This document shows, piece after piece, positions 1 to 8,486 of a stretch of 64,000 nucleotides of DNA; position 1 is the first letter of the stretch; every line of letters begins with the position of its first letter. Under the pieces are notes generated by a model. That model did no database searches and had not been told where the DNA came from. It saw only the letters and a list, made by a program, of their open reading frames with translations. Location: positions 62,001 to 126,000 of the forward strand of contig NZ_JACIJS010000008.1 of assembly GCF_014199445.1 (NCBI RefSeq), in the 5' to 3' direction. Made by a program: the position numbers and the translations under genes. Source of the stretch: Rubricella aquisinus (GTDB lineage Bacteria; Pseudomonadota; Alphaproteobacteria; Rhodobacterales; Rhodobacteraceae).

Positions 1-575
1 GGCGCACCCCAGATGATCGCCATGGTCAGGCCAATAAGCGCCAGCATCGCATAGAGCGTCGTGCCGCTCATCCATTCCGGGCCGCCCTCGCCCGGCACCT
101 TGAACTGGGTCAGCTGGGCCAGGAAAATCACGATGGCCAGCCCATTGACGAAGCCCAGCATCACTGGATGGGGAACCAGCCGCATGAACTTGCCGAGTTT
201 GAAGATACCAGCGAGCACCTGAAAAATGCCCATCAGCACGACGGCGGCAAAAAGGTATTCCACACCATGCACCGAGACGAGCGACACCATCACCACGGCC
301 AGCGCGCCAGTGGCACCCGAAATCATCCCCGGTCGCCCGCCGAAGACGGCTGTTACCAGCCCAACGATGAACGCCGCATATAGCCCAACAAGCGGGTGGA
401 CCCCCGCAACAAAAGCAAAGGCGACCGCTTCGGGCACAAGTGCCAGCGCGACGGTCAATCCGGCCAGCACTTCGATGCGGATGCGACCGGGGGAAAGCTT
501 TGCGGAATTGATTGCATCGGAAAGGGGCTGCCCGCCGAGGGCGGCAAGCGTCGGCTTAATCACATCAGGCTCCAT
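1..575 (-). CDS. SulP family inorganic anion transporter (5' part, runs off window)
   Basis: The reverse strand encodes 191 codons of open frame from an ATG at 575 that continue past the window edge, so only the N-terminal part is visible. The protein is strongly hydrophobic. It has the SulP N-terminal signature around residues 30-50 ([19 protein letters not shown]), followed by [19 protein letters not shown] and a [12 protein letters not shown] segment typical of the transmembrane core. SulP proteins carry sulfate, bicarbonate or other anions across the inner membrane; the substrate cannot be told here, and the C-terminal STAS domain would lie outside the window. A TAG three codons after the next upstream stretch makes this ATG the first possible one, although its ribosome-binding site is poor. 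Confidence 0.85.
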   Translation of the reverse strand, partial: MEPDVIKPTLAALGGQPLSDAINSAKLSPGRIRIEVLAGLTVALALVPEAVAFAFVAGVHPLVGLYAAFIVGLVTAVFGGRPGMISGATGALAVVMVSLVSVHGVEYLFAAVVLMGIFQVLAGIFKLGKFMRLVPHPVMLGFVNGLAIVIFLAQLTQFKVPGEGGPEWMSGTTLYAMLALIGLTMAIIWGA

Positions 576-679
576 CGGGGAGAAGGTGGGGAGGGTTGCC
601 CGCTAACTACACGCATGGTCTGTAATAGCAACCCCATGCAGGACGTCCCCGCCTGAGATGTTGCATTTCTGCAAGGGCG

Positions 680-772
680 CGCTCCCGCACGTCGCTGACG
701 CTCCCTTTGGGCCGGGCGCCGCGCCTTGCGGCGCGGCGGTGCCTCCGGCGGGGTATATTTGAAGAAAGTGAA
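680..772 (+). repeat. Dispersed intergenic repeat, copy 1 (variable hairpin plus conserved tail)
   Basis: The order is: CGCTCCCGCACGTC at 680-693, a CTCCCTTTGGG block, a perfect 9-bp hairpin (717-725 with 730-738, loop TTGC), then the tail starting TGCCTCCGGCGGGG at 740 and ending in GAAGAAAGTGAA at 772. A near-identical arrangement with a different stem sequence is at 37661-37753, and shorter versions are at 8250, 14282 and 21219 (reverse). Function is unknown. This copy is cut at its 3' end by the IS200-like element. Confidence 0.8.
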
Positions 773-1163
773 CCACTACCGACTGACGTCGGTAGCATCG
801 GGGCTGTGCGCCGCAAGGTACTGAAGTATTAGGTCATTCGTGACATTCCCGCTGGTCGTGCAGAAATACCCGCGGGCCCAAAAATGCTTGCCCCAGTAGC
901 GCTTCTTGAGCGCCGGGAACTCTTGCTGCAACCGCCGCGACGACCGCCTCTTGATCCGGCGCATCACATCCCGCGCGCGGACCCGAATGGCACCCTCCAG
1001 CACCTTGTAGCGATACTTGGTTGACCACACCACGTGATAGCGATGGTGGTACACGCCGTGAGCCTCGAAATCATAAGCGGTCATTGGTATCCTGGGGAAA
1101 AAGAGTCGCGCTGAAGCGCGGCTTCTTCGTCTAAAGACGAAGGCTTCAACCAAATAAGGAACA
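768..1163 (-). mobile_element. IS200/IS605-family element, internally deleted (396 bp)
   Basis: Comparison with the uninterrupted repeat at 37661-37905 places the insertion between TTCAC and TTTCTTC (minus-strand reading). The left-end side abuts TTCAC (complement of 1164-1168), and the right end itself terminates in TTCAC (complement of 768-772). This is the arrangement expected of IS200/IS605 elements, which insert 3' of a short target without making a target duplication. Both ends carry hairpins: 1125-1132 with 1135-1142 near the left end, and 776-783 with 788-795 (8-bp stem, TGAC loop) at the right end, overlapping the transposase stop codon. Full elements of this type are about 700 bp, so this one is a shortened derivative. 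Confidence 0.85.
776..1084 (-). pseudogene. tnpA: IS200-type transposase TnpA remnant lacking the HUH region
   Basis: This is an open frame of 102 codons. The N-terminus (YHHRYHVVWSTKYRYKVLEG) and C-terminus (KRYWGKHFWARGYF, then TTSGNVTNDLILQYL) match the Y1 transposases of the IS200/IS605 family, and the candidate catalytic tyrosine in the LQYL segment is kept. The middle part, which in the family holds the DHVH metal-binding HUH motif, is absent: the frame jumps from IRVRARD directly to VMRRIKRRSSRR. The deletion keeps the reading frame and removes an estimated 40 residues. Without the HUH pair the protein should not cleave DNA. I chose the ATG at 1084 because the sequence upstream of it, back to 1186, does not look like transposase. 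Confidence 0.85.
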
Positions 1164-1311
1164 GTGAATTGGGACGAGCGGAGCAAGAGCAGCCCCCGCG
1201 ATTCGGCCGTGGGTCAAGGTCCGAGGAACGAGCGGCCTTGACGCGCGGGCGAATCGTAAGCCCACAATCGGAAGCGTGATTTGAGGAACACTCCTGTTCC
1301 TCAAACGCTTC
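1164..1311 (+). repeat. Two-hairpin repeat module, copy 1
   Basis: This stretch is about 80-85% identical by eye to 37747-37895. It folds as a large stem (CGATTCG 1199-1205 with CGAATCG 1250-1256, enclosing GTCAAGG 1213-1219 with CCTTGAC 1236-1242). A second hairpin follows: TTTGAGGAACA 1280-1290 with TGTTCCTCAAA 1295-1305, extended by GAAGCG 1271-1276 with CGCTTC 1306-1311. In the other copy the extending arms are different but again complementary. No convincing protein frame is seen; reading frames across it are conserved only because the DNA is. It lies upstream of the adenine deaminase gene. The remaining bases to 1464 contain a direct repeat of TTTGATGCA near 1360-1380 and nothing else I recognise. 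Confidence 0.75.
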
Positions 1312-1464
1312 ATGACAGGCGAAGCCCCAGCGCCGAAGGCGCTGCCGGGCCCAAGGGCTTTTGATGCATCTTTGATGCAGCACAAGCGTGCGGGAGTGCT
1401 TTCGGCTGGACCTTCCGCAAGGTGTGATTGAGACTGCTTCTTTCTGACAAGGAAGGAGACAAAC

Positions 1465-3252
1465 ATGCGAGCATGGAGTGATGTAGCAGCAGACCTCGTG
1501 GCCGTAGCCGCCGGACGGGCGCCCGCAGATACGGTGATCCGCAACGGCGCATGGGTCAATGTCCACAGCCGCGAGGTCATCCCCCACACCGATATCGCCA
1601 TCAAAGCCGGGCGCTTTGCCTATTGCGGTGCGGATGCCAGCCATTGCATCGGGCCAGACACGCGGATCATAGATGCAGGCGGGCGCTATATGATCCCCGG
1701 CCTTTGCGACGGGCATATGCATATCGAAAGCGGCATGCTGACCGTCACCGAATTTGCCCGCGCCGTGATCCCGCATGGCACCACCTCCATGTTCGTCGAT
1801 CCGCATGAGGTCGCCAATGTGCTCGGCCTGCGGGGGGTGCGGCTAATGCATGACGAGGCCATGGCCCAGCCGATCAATGTCTATGTTCAGATGCCGTCCT
1901 GCGCGCCGTCCGCTCCGGGATTGGAGACGACCGGCTTTGAAATTTCGCCCGAGGATGTGGCAGAGGCCATGGCGTGGCCCAACATCATCGGACTGGGGGA
2001 GATGATGAATTTCCCCGGCGTCGTGAATGGCGATCCAAAGATGCTGGCAGAGATTGCCGCCACCCAAATGGCGGGAAAAACCGTGGGCGGGCATTATGCC
2101 TCACCCGATCTGGGGCCCGCCTTTTCGGCCTATGTCGCGGGCGGCCCGGCGGATGATCATGAGGGCACGCGGGAGGAGGACGCGATTGCGCGGGTCCGGC
2201 AGGGGATGCGGGCGATGCTGCGGCTTGGCTCTGCATGGTATGACGTGGAAAGCCAGATCACCGCTGTCACCGAAAAAGGGCTCGATCCGCGCTCCTTTAT
2301 CCTCTGCACCGATGACTGTCATTCCGGCACGCTCGTTAATGATGGGCATATGAACCGGGTGGTGCGACACGCGATTGCCTGCGGCTGCGATCCCCTGATC
2401 GCGCTGCAAATGGCGACGATCAACACCGCCACCCATTTCGGGCTGGAGCGGGAAATCGGGTCGATCACGCCGGGCCGCCGGGCGGACATGATCCTAACAT
2501 CCGATCTGCGGAGTCTACCGATTGAGACAGTGATCGCCCGAGGGGAGGTCGTGGCCAAAGATGGCGACATCCTGTGTGACCGCCCCGATTTCAGATGGCC
2601 AGAGGACAGCCGTGGCACGGTAAACATGAAAGCCGATCTCACGGCAGAAGCATTCGATATCGCCGCACCGTCCGGGCGCAACTCCGTCCGCGCGCGTGTG
2701 ATCGGCATGGTGGAGAACCAAGCCCCCACAAAAGCGTTGGAGGCCGACCTGCCGGTCGTCGATGGCTTGGTCGGCATGGACCGGGCCAAGGATGTCTGCC
2801 AGATCGCGCTGGTTGAGCGGCACCGCGCGACGGGGGGTGTGGTCAACGCGTTCGTCTCGGGCTTTGGCTATGATGTTGATTGCGCGGTTGCCTCCACCGT
2901 CGCGCATGACAGCCACCATATGATCGTGATCGGCACCAACAAGGCGGATATGGCCATCGCGGCAAACACGCTGCGCCGGGTGGGTGGCGGCATTGTGGTC
3001 ATCAAGGACGGCAAGGAAATCGCGCTCGTCGAATTGCCCATCGCCGGGCTGATGTCCGATGCGCCCGCGCGGGATGTGGCCGCTGCCGCCGACCGGATGG
3101 TTGCTGCCATGGCGGAATGCGGCTGCACGCTCAACAATGCGTATATGCAGCATTCCCTTCTGGCGCTGGTGGTGATACCTGAACTGCGTATCTCAGACCT
3201 CGGATTGGTGGATGTCACGAAATTCGAGCGAACCGACCTTATCGTCGGATAA
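1465..3252 (+). CDS. ade: Adenine deaminase
   Basis: The 595-residue protein is the normal length for Ade, a metal-dependent amidohydrolase that converts adenine to hypoxanthine plus ammonia in the cytoplasm. The metal-site motif GHMHIESGMLT lies near residue 85-95 and is followed by HGTTSMFVDPHEVANVLG; CTDDCHSGTLVNDGH is in the C-terminal half of the barrel. The C-terminal adenine-deaminase domain holds GGIVVIKDGKEIALVELPIAG. The ATG at 1465 follows a good AGGAAGGAG site. The gene ends 24 bases before AMP nucleosidase on the same strand, so the two probably form an operon that takes AMP to adenine and then hypoxanthine. Two-hairpin repeat copy 1 lies upstream. Confidence 0.96.
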   Translation: MRAWSDVAADLVAVAAGRAPADTVIRNGAWVNVHSREVIPHTDIAIKAGRFAYCGADASHCIGPDTRIIDAGGRYMIPGLCDGHMHIESGMLTVTEFARAVIPHGTTSMFVDPHEVANVLGLRGVRLMHDEAMAQPINVYVQMPSCAPSAPGLETTGFEISPEDVAEAMAWPNIIGLGEMMNFPGVVNGDPKMLAEIAATQMAGKTVGGHYASPDLGPAFSAYVAGGPADDHEGTREEDAIARVRQGMRAMLRLGSAWYDVESQITAVTEKGLDPRSFILCTDDCHSGTLVNDGHMNRVVRHAIACGCDPLIALQMATINTATHFGLEREIGSITPGRRADMILTSDLRSLPIETVIARGEVVAKDGDILCDRPDFRWPEDSRGTVNMKADLTAEAFDIAAPSGRNSVRARVIGMVENQAPTKALEADLPVVDGLVGMDRAKDVCQIALVERHRATGGVVNAFVSGFGYDVDCAVASTVAHDSHHMIVIGTNKADMAIAANTLRRVGGGIVVIKDGKEIALVELPIAGLMSDAPARDVAAAADRMVAAMAECGCTLNNAYMQHSLLALVVIPELRISDLGLVDVTKFERTDLIVG

Positions 3253-3276
3253 AACAAGAAAATAAGAGGTACGACC

Positions 3277-4761
3277 ATGCGCCTGCCCGGCCCGCTTTCT
3301 GATCTGGAAATCCTGCATCCGGTGCATCACTCCGATGCATCATTCGACACGCCATCTCAGGCGGTGGATGAGATTTGCGCACGCTATGATGCGGCAACCG
3401 CGTTCCTGCGGGATCATTTCGCGGATGTCATGGCAACCGGAAAGGTCGCGGGGCGCTATCGCGCGTTCTACCCCAAGCTCACGGTGACAACGACCAGCTT
3501 TGCCAAGGTGGACAGCCGCCTTGCCTATGGTCACATGTCCGAGCCGGGCACCTATTCCACGACCATTAGCCGCCCCGACCTGTTTCGCAATTACCTGACG
3601 CAGCAGATCGGACTGATCGTGCAAAACCATGGCGTGAGCGTCACCGTTGGCACATCCGACACGCCAATTCCGCTGCATTTCGCGCTGCCCGAAGGCGCGC
3701 ATGTGGAAGGCTCCATCGAGGAGCGCATCCAGCGCCCGTTGCGTGACGTGTTCGACGTGCCTGACCTTAACGTCACCAATGACGATATCGTCAATGGCAC
3801 CGCTGGGATGGATGCAAACGGGGAGCGCGCACTGGCGCCCTTCACCGCTCAGCGGGTGGATTATTCCCTCGCGCGGCTCGCCCATTACACCGCCACCAGC
3901 CCGAGCTTTTTCCAGAACCATGTGCTGTTCACGAACTACCAGTTTTATATGGATGAATTCGTGGCCTTCGCCCATGCAGCCCTTGAGCGCGGGGAGTATG
4001 ACAGCTTTGTCGAACCGGGAAACCGGATCACCACGCGGGAGGGAACGACCGGCACGCTGGCGGGCAAACTGCCCCAGATGCCGACCTATCACCTGACGCG
4101 CGCGGATGGGTCGGGCATCACGATGGTCAATATCGGGGTCGGACCGTCCAACGCCAAGACGATCACGGACCACATCGCGGTGCTGCGCCCCCATGCGTGG
4201 CTGATGCTTGGTCATTGCGCGGGGCTGCGGCACAGCCAGAGCCTTGGCGATTATGTGCTGGCCCATGCCTATGTCCGTGAGGATCACGTTCTGGATGACG
4301 ACTTGCCCGTCTGGGTGCCGATCCCGGCGCTGGCGGAGGTGCAGGTCGCCCTTGAGGACGCGGTGGAGGAGATCACGGGCCTGCGCGGCTATGAGTTGAA
4401 GAAGATCATGCGCACCGGCACGGTCGTCACCATCGACAACCGCAACTGGGAATTGCGTGACCAGTCCGGCCCCGTCCAGCGGCTGAGCCAGTCGCGGGCC
4501 ATTGGGCTTGATATGGAAAGTGCGACGATCGCGGCCAATGGGTTCCGGTTCCGCGTCCCATACGGCACGCTTTTATGCGTCTCGGACAAACCGCTGCATG
4601 GCGAATTGAAACTGCCCGGCATGGCGACCGATTTCTACAAGCGGCAAGTGGCGCAACATCTGCTCATCGGCATCCGCGCGATGGAGAAGTTGAGCGAGAT
4701 GCCGCTGGAGCGTTTGCACTCGCGCAAACTGCGCAGCTTTGAAGAAACCGCGTTCCTCTAG
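3277..4761 (+). CDS. amn: AMP nucleosidase
   Basis: This 494-residue protein hydrolyses AMP to adenine and ribose 5-phosphate. The N-terminal AMP-nucleosidase domain includes KVAGRYRAFYPKLTVTTTSFAK near residues 50-70. The C-terminal half is a nucleoside-phosphorylase-like fold with VNIGVGPSNAKTITDH, LMLGHCAGLR and the LDMESATIAANGFRFRVPYGTLL segment that holds the catalytic-site glutamate. The length matches Escherichia coli Amn. It directly follows ade, and the pair gives a route from AMP to hypoxanthine that does not need AMP deaminase or adenosine. The ATG at 3277 has AAGAGG nine bases upstream. No terminator follows; 153 bases separate it from the HU gene. Confidence 0.96.
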   Translation: MRLPGPLSDLEILHPVHHSDASFDTPSQAVDEICARYDAATAFLRDHFADVMATGKVAGRYRAFYPKLTVTTTSFAKVDSRLAYGHMSEPGTYSTTISRPDLFRNYLTQQIGLIVQNHGVSVTVGTSDTPIPLHFALPEGAHVEGSIEERIQRPLRDVFDVPDLNVTNDDIVNGTAGMDANGERALAPFTAQRVDYSLARLAHYTATSPSFFQNHVLFTNYQFYMDEFVAFAHAALERGEYDSFVEPGNRITTREGTTGTLAGKLPQMPTYHLTRADGSGITMVNIGVGPSNAKTITDHIAVLRPHAWLMLGHCAGLRHSQSLGDYVLAHAYVREDHVLDDDLPVWVPIPALAEVQVALEDAVEEITGLRGYELKKIMRTGTVVTIDNRNWELRDQSGPVQRLSQSRAIGLDMESATIAANGFRFRVPYGTLLCVSDKPLHGELKLPGMATDFYKRQVAQHLLIGIRAMEKLSEMPLERLHSRKLRSFEETAFL

Positions 4762-4914
4762 GCGAATTCACGCAAAACAAACGGTTTTCCACAGCCACTT
4801 GCTTTCAAACCGCTAAAAATACGGAAAAAACCATTGTATGACCCGGGCAGTTAGGGTCAAGTATGGCAAGTCCGCTTAGGGGGCGGCGAGCATGACTACA
4901 AAAAGGACATAGAC

Positions 4915-5205
4915 ATGGCACAGAAACCGATGACGAAAACACAGCTGGTAGCGGCTCTCGCCGAAGCAATGGACAGCGACAAGGCCTCCGCCAACCGCTT
5001 CCTCGACAGCCTGTCTGAGATCGTCTCGAAAGAAGTTGCAGATGGCGGGGCAGTGACGCTGCCGAACCTCGGCAAATTCGCCTGCCGCGAGCGCCCGGAG
5101 CGCATGGTGCGCAACCCCGCGACCGGTGAGCAGATCAAGAAAGAAGCCGACCGCACGGTGAAATTCACCATCGCGAAGGCACTCAAGGACGTGATCAACG
5201 GCTAA
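4915..5205 (+). CDS. hup: HU family DNA-binding protein
   Basis: The protein has 96 residues, close to the usual 90. It has the HU/IHF fold: an N-terminal helical part beginning MTKTQLVAALAEAMDSDKA, then the DNA-binding beta arm with ERMVRNPATGEQIKK, in which the RNPATG motif carries the intercalating proline. It coats and bends chromosomal DNA. The start at 4915 follows AAGGACATAGAC. It is monocistronic in appearance, with its own intrinsic terminator at 5229-5254. The slightly longer N-terminus and the C-terminal FTIAKALKDVING tail are the only differences from a textbook HU. IHF beta is encoded separately at 27488-27769. Confidence 0.95.
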   Translation: MAQKPMTKTQLVAALAEAMDSDKASANRFLDSLSEIVSKEVADGGAVTLPNLGKFACRERPERMVRNPATGEQIKKEADRTVKFTIAKALKDVING

Positions 5206-5228
5206 TCCCGGATCATATCTGACGGTAA

Positions 5229-5254
5229 GGGCCATCCTTCGGGATGGCCTTTTT
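5229..5254 (+). terminator. Intrinsic terminator of hup
   Basis: GGCCATCC at 5230-5237 pairs with GGATGGCC at 5242-5249 around a TTCG tetraloop, followed by five T residues. It lies 24 bases after the hup stop codon and faces the 3' end of msrC. Confidence 0.92.
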
Positions 5255-5281
5255 CGTTTGGGGACCGGTGGCGGGCCGCGC

Positions 5282-5743
5282 TCAGGCCGGGTGTTTTGCG
5301 AACACCTCCGCCATGAGGGTTTCGAGCGCCTCTTGATCGTCCTTATCGAACGCGTCGGGCGTGTCGCTGTCCACATCGAGCACCGCAATCAGCGCGCCAG
5401 AGGCGTCAAAGACCGGCACCACAATCTCTGACCGGGTGGAGGAGGCGCAGGCGATATGACCGGGGAACGCATCCACATCCGGCACAAGCTGGGTGCGCTC
5501 CTCCCGCGCGGCCGCACCACACACACCGCGCGCAAACGGGATCACCAGGCAGCCATGCCCGCCCTGATAGGGGCCGATCTTCAACAGCCCCGGAGACACA
5601 ACACGGTAAAACCCGGTCCAGTTGAAATGGTCAAAACTGTGGTGCAATTCGCAAGCAACCGTCGCCATCAGGGCAATCGGATCATCCTCCCCTTCACACA
5701 AGGACCGAATTGCGGCATGTACGTCGGCGTAGCGCGGATGCAT
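5282..5743 (-). CDS. msrC: Free methionine-(R)-sulfoxide reductase (GAF domain)
   Basis: This 153-residue single GAF-domain protein has the fRMsr signature: FNWTGFYR near residue 40, GPYQGGHGCLVIPFARGVCG, then DVDAFPGHIACASSTRSEIVVPV and LDVDSD. The three family cysteines are present (in GHGC, GVCG and HIAC), so the enzyme should reduce free Met-R-sulfoxide by the thiol relay known for this family, using thioredoxin. It is convergent with hup and divergent from nadC, so it appears to be a single-gene unit. A GAF signalling role is less likely because all redox cysteines are kept. Confidence 0.92.
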   Translation of the reverse strand: MHPRYADVHAAIRSLCEGEDDPIALMATVACELHHSFDHFNWTGFYRVVSPGLLKIGPYQGGHGCLVIPFARGVCGAAAREERTQLVPDVDAFPGHIACASSTRSEIVVPVFDASGALIAVLDVDSDTPDAFDKDDQEALETLMAEVFAKHPA

Positions 5744-5791
5744 GGAAGGCTCCCTTTCGTTTGGTCCGCAAAAGGATCATGAGGCCCGATC

Positions 5792-6658
5792 ATGCACAAG
5801 CCCCTTTCACCCTCCTTGCCGACACCCCTGATCCGCAGCGCGGTGACCGCAGCATTGGCGGAGGATCTGGGCCGTGCGGGGGATATCACGACCCTTTCCA
5901 CCATCGGGCCGGATGCCCGGGCGACCGCGGTGATGAACGCGCGAGAGGCCGGCGTGATCGCGGGGATGCCACTTGCGGCGGAGGCATTCGCGCAGGTGGG
6001 GGAGGGGCTGGTGTTTGCCCCGCTTGTGTCGGATGGGGACCGGGTGGAGGCTGGGCAGGACATCGCGCGGATCACTGGCCCCGCGCGTGCGCTTCTGAGC
6101 GGGGAGCGGGTGGCGCTCAATTACCTCATGCACCTGTCGGGCATCGCAACCCATACCGCGCGGTTCGTGGACCGGATCGCGGGCACCGGCGCGCGCATCT
6201 GCTGCACGCGCAAAACGACACCCGGCCTACGCGCGGTGGAGAAATACGCCGTGCGGTGCGGCGGCGGCGCGAACCACCGTTTCGGACTTGATGATGCGAT
6301 CCTGATCAAGGACAACCACATCGCCGTCTGCGGCGGGATCGCCACGGCGCTTGAACGCGCGCGGGCCTATGCAGGGCACCTAGTGGCGGTGGAGATTGAG
6401 GTCGATACTCTCGATCAGTTGCAAGAGGCGCTTGACGCGGGCGCGGACGCCGTGCTGCTCGACAATATGGCGCCCGAAACCTTGCGCGAAGCCGTGGCGA
6501 TGACCGCCGGGCGCGCGCGGCTGGAAGCCTCCGGCGGTGTGAATTTTGACAGCGTGCGCGCGATTGCGGAGACGGGCGTGGATTACATCTCCACCTCTCG
6601 GATCACGATGGCGGCAGGCACGCTCGACATTGGGCTCGACATTCGGATTGAGGAGTAA
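5792..6658 (+). CDS. nadC: Nicotinate-nucleotide pyrophosphorylase (quinolinate phosphoribosyltransferase)
   Basis: This 288-residue enzyme converts quinolinate and PRPP to nicotinate mononucleotide in de novo NAD synthesis. Visible family motifs are [14 protein letters not shown] near the N-terminus, [17 protein letters not shown], the phosphate-site [39 protein letters not shown], and the C-terminal [24 protein letters not shown]. Neither nadA nor nadB is in the window. The last NAD step, nadE, is encoded 46 kb away. It ends three bases before pgi, so the two are probably cotranscribed. Confidence 0.96.
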   Translation: MHKPLSPSLPTPLIRSAVTAALAEDLGRAGDITTLSTIGPDARATAVMNAREAGVIAGMPLAAEAFAQVGEGLVFAPLVSDGDRVEAGQDIARITGPARALLSGERVALNYLMHLSGIATHTARFVDRIAGTGARICCTRKTTPGLRAVEKYAVRCGGGANHRFGLDDAILIKDNHIAVCGGIATALERARAYAGHLVAVEIEVDTLDQLQEALDAGADAVLLDNMAPETLREAVAMTAGRARLEASGGVNFDSVRAIAETGVDYISTSRITMAAGTLDIGLDIRIEE

Positions 6659-6661
6659 ATT

Positions 6662-8248
6662 ATGGATTTCAACGCGTTAAAACCACAAGCGACACTCACT
6701 GAGCTGTTTGATGCGGACCCGCAGCGGTTCAGTCGCTTCAGCGCACGGTTGGATGACATCCTGTTTGACTATTCTCGCACGACCCTGACCGACGACACAC
6801 GCGCCGCGCTGCTTGCGCATCTGGAGGCGCAGGATTTCGGCTCCAAGCGGGAGGCGATGTTTGCAGGTGCCAAGATCAACACGACCGAGGATCGGCGCGT
6901 GCTCCATACCGCGCTGCGGATGCCGGAGGGCAGCACGCTCATCGCAGATGGCGAGGATATCGCAGCAGAAATCCTGTCGTCCCGCGCGGCCTGCTACGCT
7001 TTTGCCGAGGCGGTGCGCAGCGGGGCCTATGCCAATGGCGCGGGCGAGCCGTTTACCGATGTGGTCAATATCGGGATCGGCGGCTCCGACCTTGGGCCGC
7101 TTTTGGTCGCGGAGGCGCTGAAACTGCACATGACCGGACCGCGCCTACATTTCGTGTCGAATGTGGACGGCGCGGCGCTGACGGATGTGTTCAACACCTG
7201 TGATCCGACGCGCACGCTGTTCATCATCGCGTCCAAATCCTTCTCGACCATTGAGACGATGGAGACGGCGAAAGTGGCTCTTGCCCGGCTCAAGGGGATT
7301 GTCGCGGATGCGAGCGTGCATTTCGCGGCGCTCACGTCGAAACCCGAAGCCGCGAGCGCGCAATTTGGCATCCCGGCGGAGCGGTGCTTTGGCTTTGGCG
7401 ATTATGTGGGCGGGCGGTATTCCGTCTGGTCCCCGATTGGCCTGCCGCTGATGATCGGGCTTGGATCGGATGTATTCGGGGATTTTCTGGCCGGTGGGCA
7501 TGAGGCCGACAGCCATTTCCGCGAAGCGCCTTTGGCGGAGAATATCCCGGTTTTGATGGCGCTTGTCGGGGTTTGGCACCGCAATGTCTGCGATTATGCC
7601 AGCCGCTGCGTGGTGCCTTACGACCAGCGGCTCGCGCTGTTGCCGCAGTTTTTGCAGCAATTGGATATGGAGAGCAACGGAAAGCGGGTCACGGTGGAGG
7701 GCGCGCCGGTCGCCCATGCGACCTCTCCCGTGGTGTGGGGCAGCGCGGGCACGAACGCGCAGCACGCCTATTTCCAGATGCTGCACCAGTCGAACGACGT
7801 GCAGCCGGTGGAATTCATGGTCGCGGCAGAAAACCATTCCGAAGGATTGGACGGGCTGCAAAACATCCTTCTGGCAAATTGTCTGGCGCAAGCGCAGGCA
7901 TTCGCCCGCGGGCGCAGCACGGATGAGGCAAAGGCGCTGATGATCGCGGATGGGATGGATGAGGCAACGGCGGATGCGCTGGCCCCGCACCGCACCTTCC
8001 CCGGCAATCGCCCCTCCACCCTGACGCTGTACCGCAAATTGACCCCGCGCACGCTGGGCCGATTGATCGCGATGGCGGAGAACCGGGCCTTCACCGAAGG
8101 TGTGTTCTGGGGCATCAACAGTTTTGATCAATGGGGTGTGGAGCTTGGCAAGGTGCTTGCCACCGCGATGCTGCCCCATGTGACGGGAGAGGCGGACGCA
8201 CCCGATCCGATGATGGCCGGGGCGCTGGCACATCTGCGGGCATTGTAG
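6662..8248 (+). CDS. pgi: Glucose-6-phosphate isomerase
   Basis: The protein has 528 residues, in the normal 530-550 range. It interconverts glucose 6-phosphate and fructose 6-phosphate in the cytosol. Visible signatures are VVNIGIGGSDLGPLLVAEAL (sugar-phosphate binding), KSFSTIETMETA, FGDYVGGRYSVWSPIGLP with the catalytic region, LDMESNGKRVT, and GINSFDQWGVELGKVLA near the C-terminus. The start lies three bases after the nadC stop. A hairpin-plus-tail repeat begins two bases after its stop codon, in the same orientation. Confidence 0.97.
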   Translation: MDFNALKPQATLTELFDADPQRFSRFSARLDDILFDYSRTTLTDDTRAALLAHLEAQDFGSKREAMFAGAKINTTEDRRVLHTALRMPEGSTLIADGEDIAAEILSSRAACYAFAEAVRSGAYANGAGEPFTDVVNIGIGGSDLGPLLVAEALKLHMTGPRLHFVSNVDGAALTDVFNTCDPTRTLFIIASKSFSTIETMETAKVALARLKGIVADASVHFAALTSKPEAASAQFGIPAERCFGFGDYVGGRYSVWSPIGLPLMIGLGSDVFGDFLAGGHEADSHFREAPLAENIPVLMALVGVWHRNVCDYASRCVVPYDQRLALLPQFLQQLDMESNGKRVTVEGAPVAHATSPVVWGSAGTNAQHAYFQMLHQSNDVQPVEFMVAAENHSEGLDGLQNILLANCLAQAQAFARGRSTDEAKALMIADGMDEATADALAPHRTFPGNRPSTLTLYRKLTPRTLGRLIAMAENRAFTEGVFWGINSFDQWGVELGKVLATAMLPHVTGEADAPDPMMAGALAHLRAL

Positions 8249-8249
8249 A

Positions 8250-8302
8250 ATTTCGCTCACGCGAAATGCCTCCGGCGGGAGGTATTTATGGAAAAAAGAA
8301 AT
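8250..8302 (+). repeat. Dispersed intergenic repeat, copy 2 (downstream of pgi)
   Basis: A 7-bp hairpin (8250-8256 with 8261-8267, loop TCAC) is followed at once by TGCCTCCGGCGGGA, GGTATTTATGG and an A-rich AAAAAAGAAA stretch. The stem sequence is unlike that of copies 1 and 5, but the loop size and the tail are the same. It lies two bases after the pgi stop, so it could act as a transcript 3' end or a processing element. Confidence 0.75.
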
Positions 8303-8320
8303 CGGCAGGCGAGTCGGAGA

Positions 8321-8355
8321 AATGTGATCACAAGAAAAAATGTTGTGATCACATT
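8321..8355. promoter_or_regulatory. Twin palindromic operator upstream of sdhC
   Basis: Two identical perfect 10-bp palindromes, TGTGATCACA, lie at 8323-8332 and 8344-8353. Their centres are 21 bp apart (two DNA turns). They sit inside a larger 13-bp inverted repeat (8321-8333 with 8343-8355). This is the arrangement of a dimeric repressor or activator binding cooperatively on one DNA face. It lies 132 bases upstream of the sdhC start. The regulator is not known; GntR- or CRP-like half sites (TGTGA/TCACA) are possible. A further inverted repeat, AATCGCGA with TCGCGATT (8383-8405), follows. Confidence 0.7.
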
Positions 8356-8486
8356 GGTGCAAAATCCGCCCCTGCCCTGTGGAATCGCGACCTTCCGTCG
8401 CGATTTCGTACTGTCTTTGCGTGACGCGGCGGCATAGAACGGTATACAACCGCTTCAGTAGCTCATCGCAACAAAGAGGGACCTTC

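Noticed and set aside
1081-1806. Long minus-strand frame across the ade promoter with a peptide that recurs at 36327-37970
   Set aside because: The shared peptide comes from the two copies of the non-coding repeat module; the rest of each frame is a shadow of ade or ilvA, with no ribosome-binding site or family match.
8120-8130. TTGATCAA sequence resembling an FNR half-site pair
   Set aside because: It lies inside the pgi coding sequence and lacks the usual four-base spacer.
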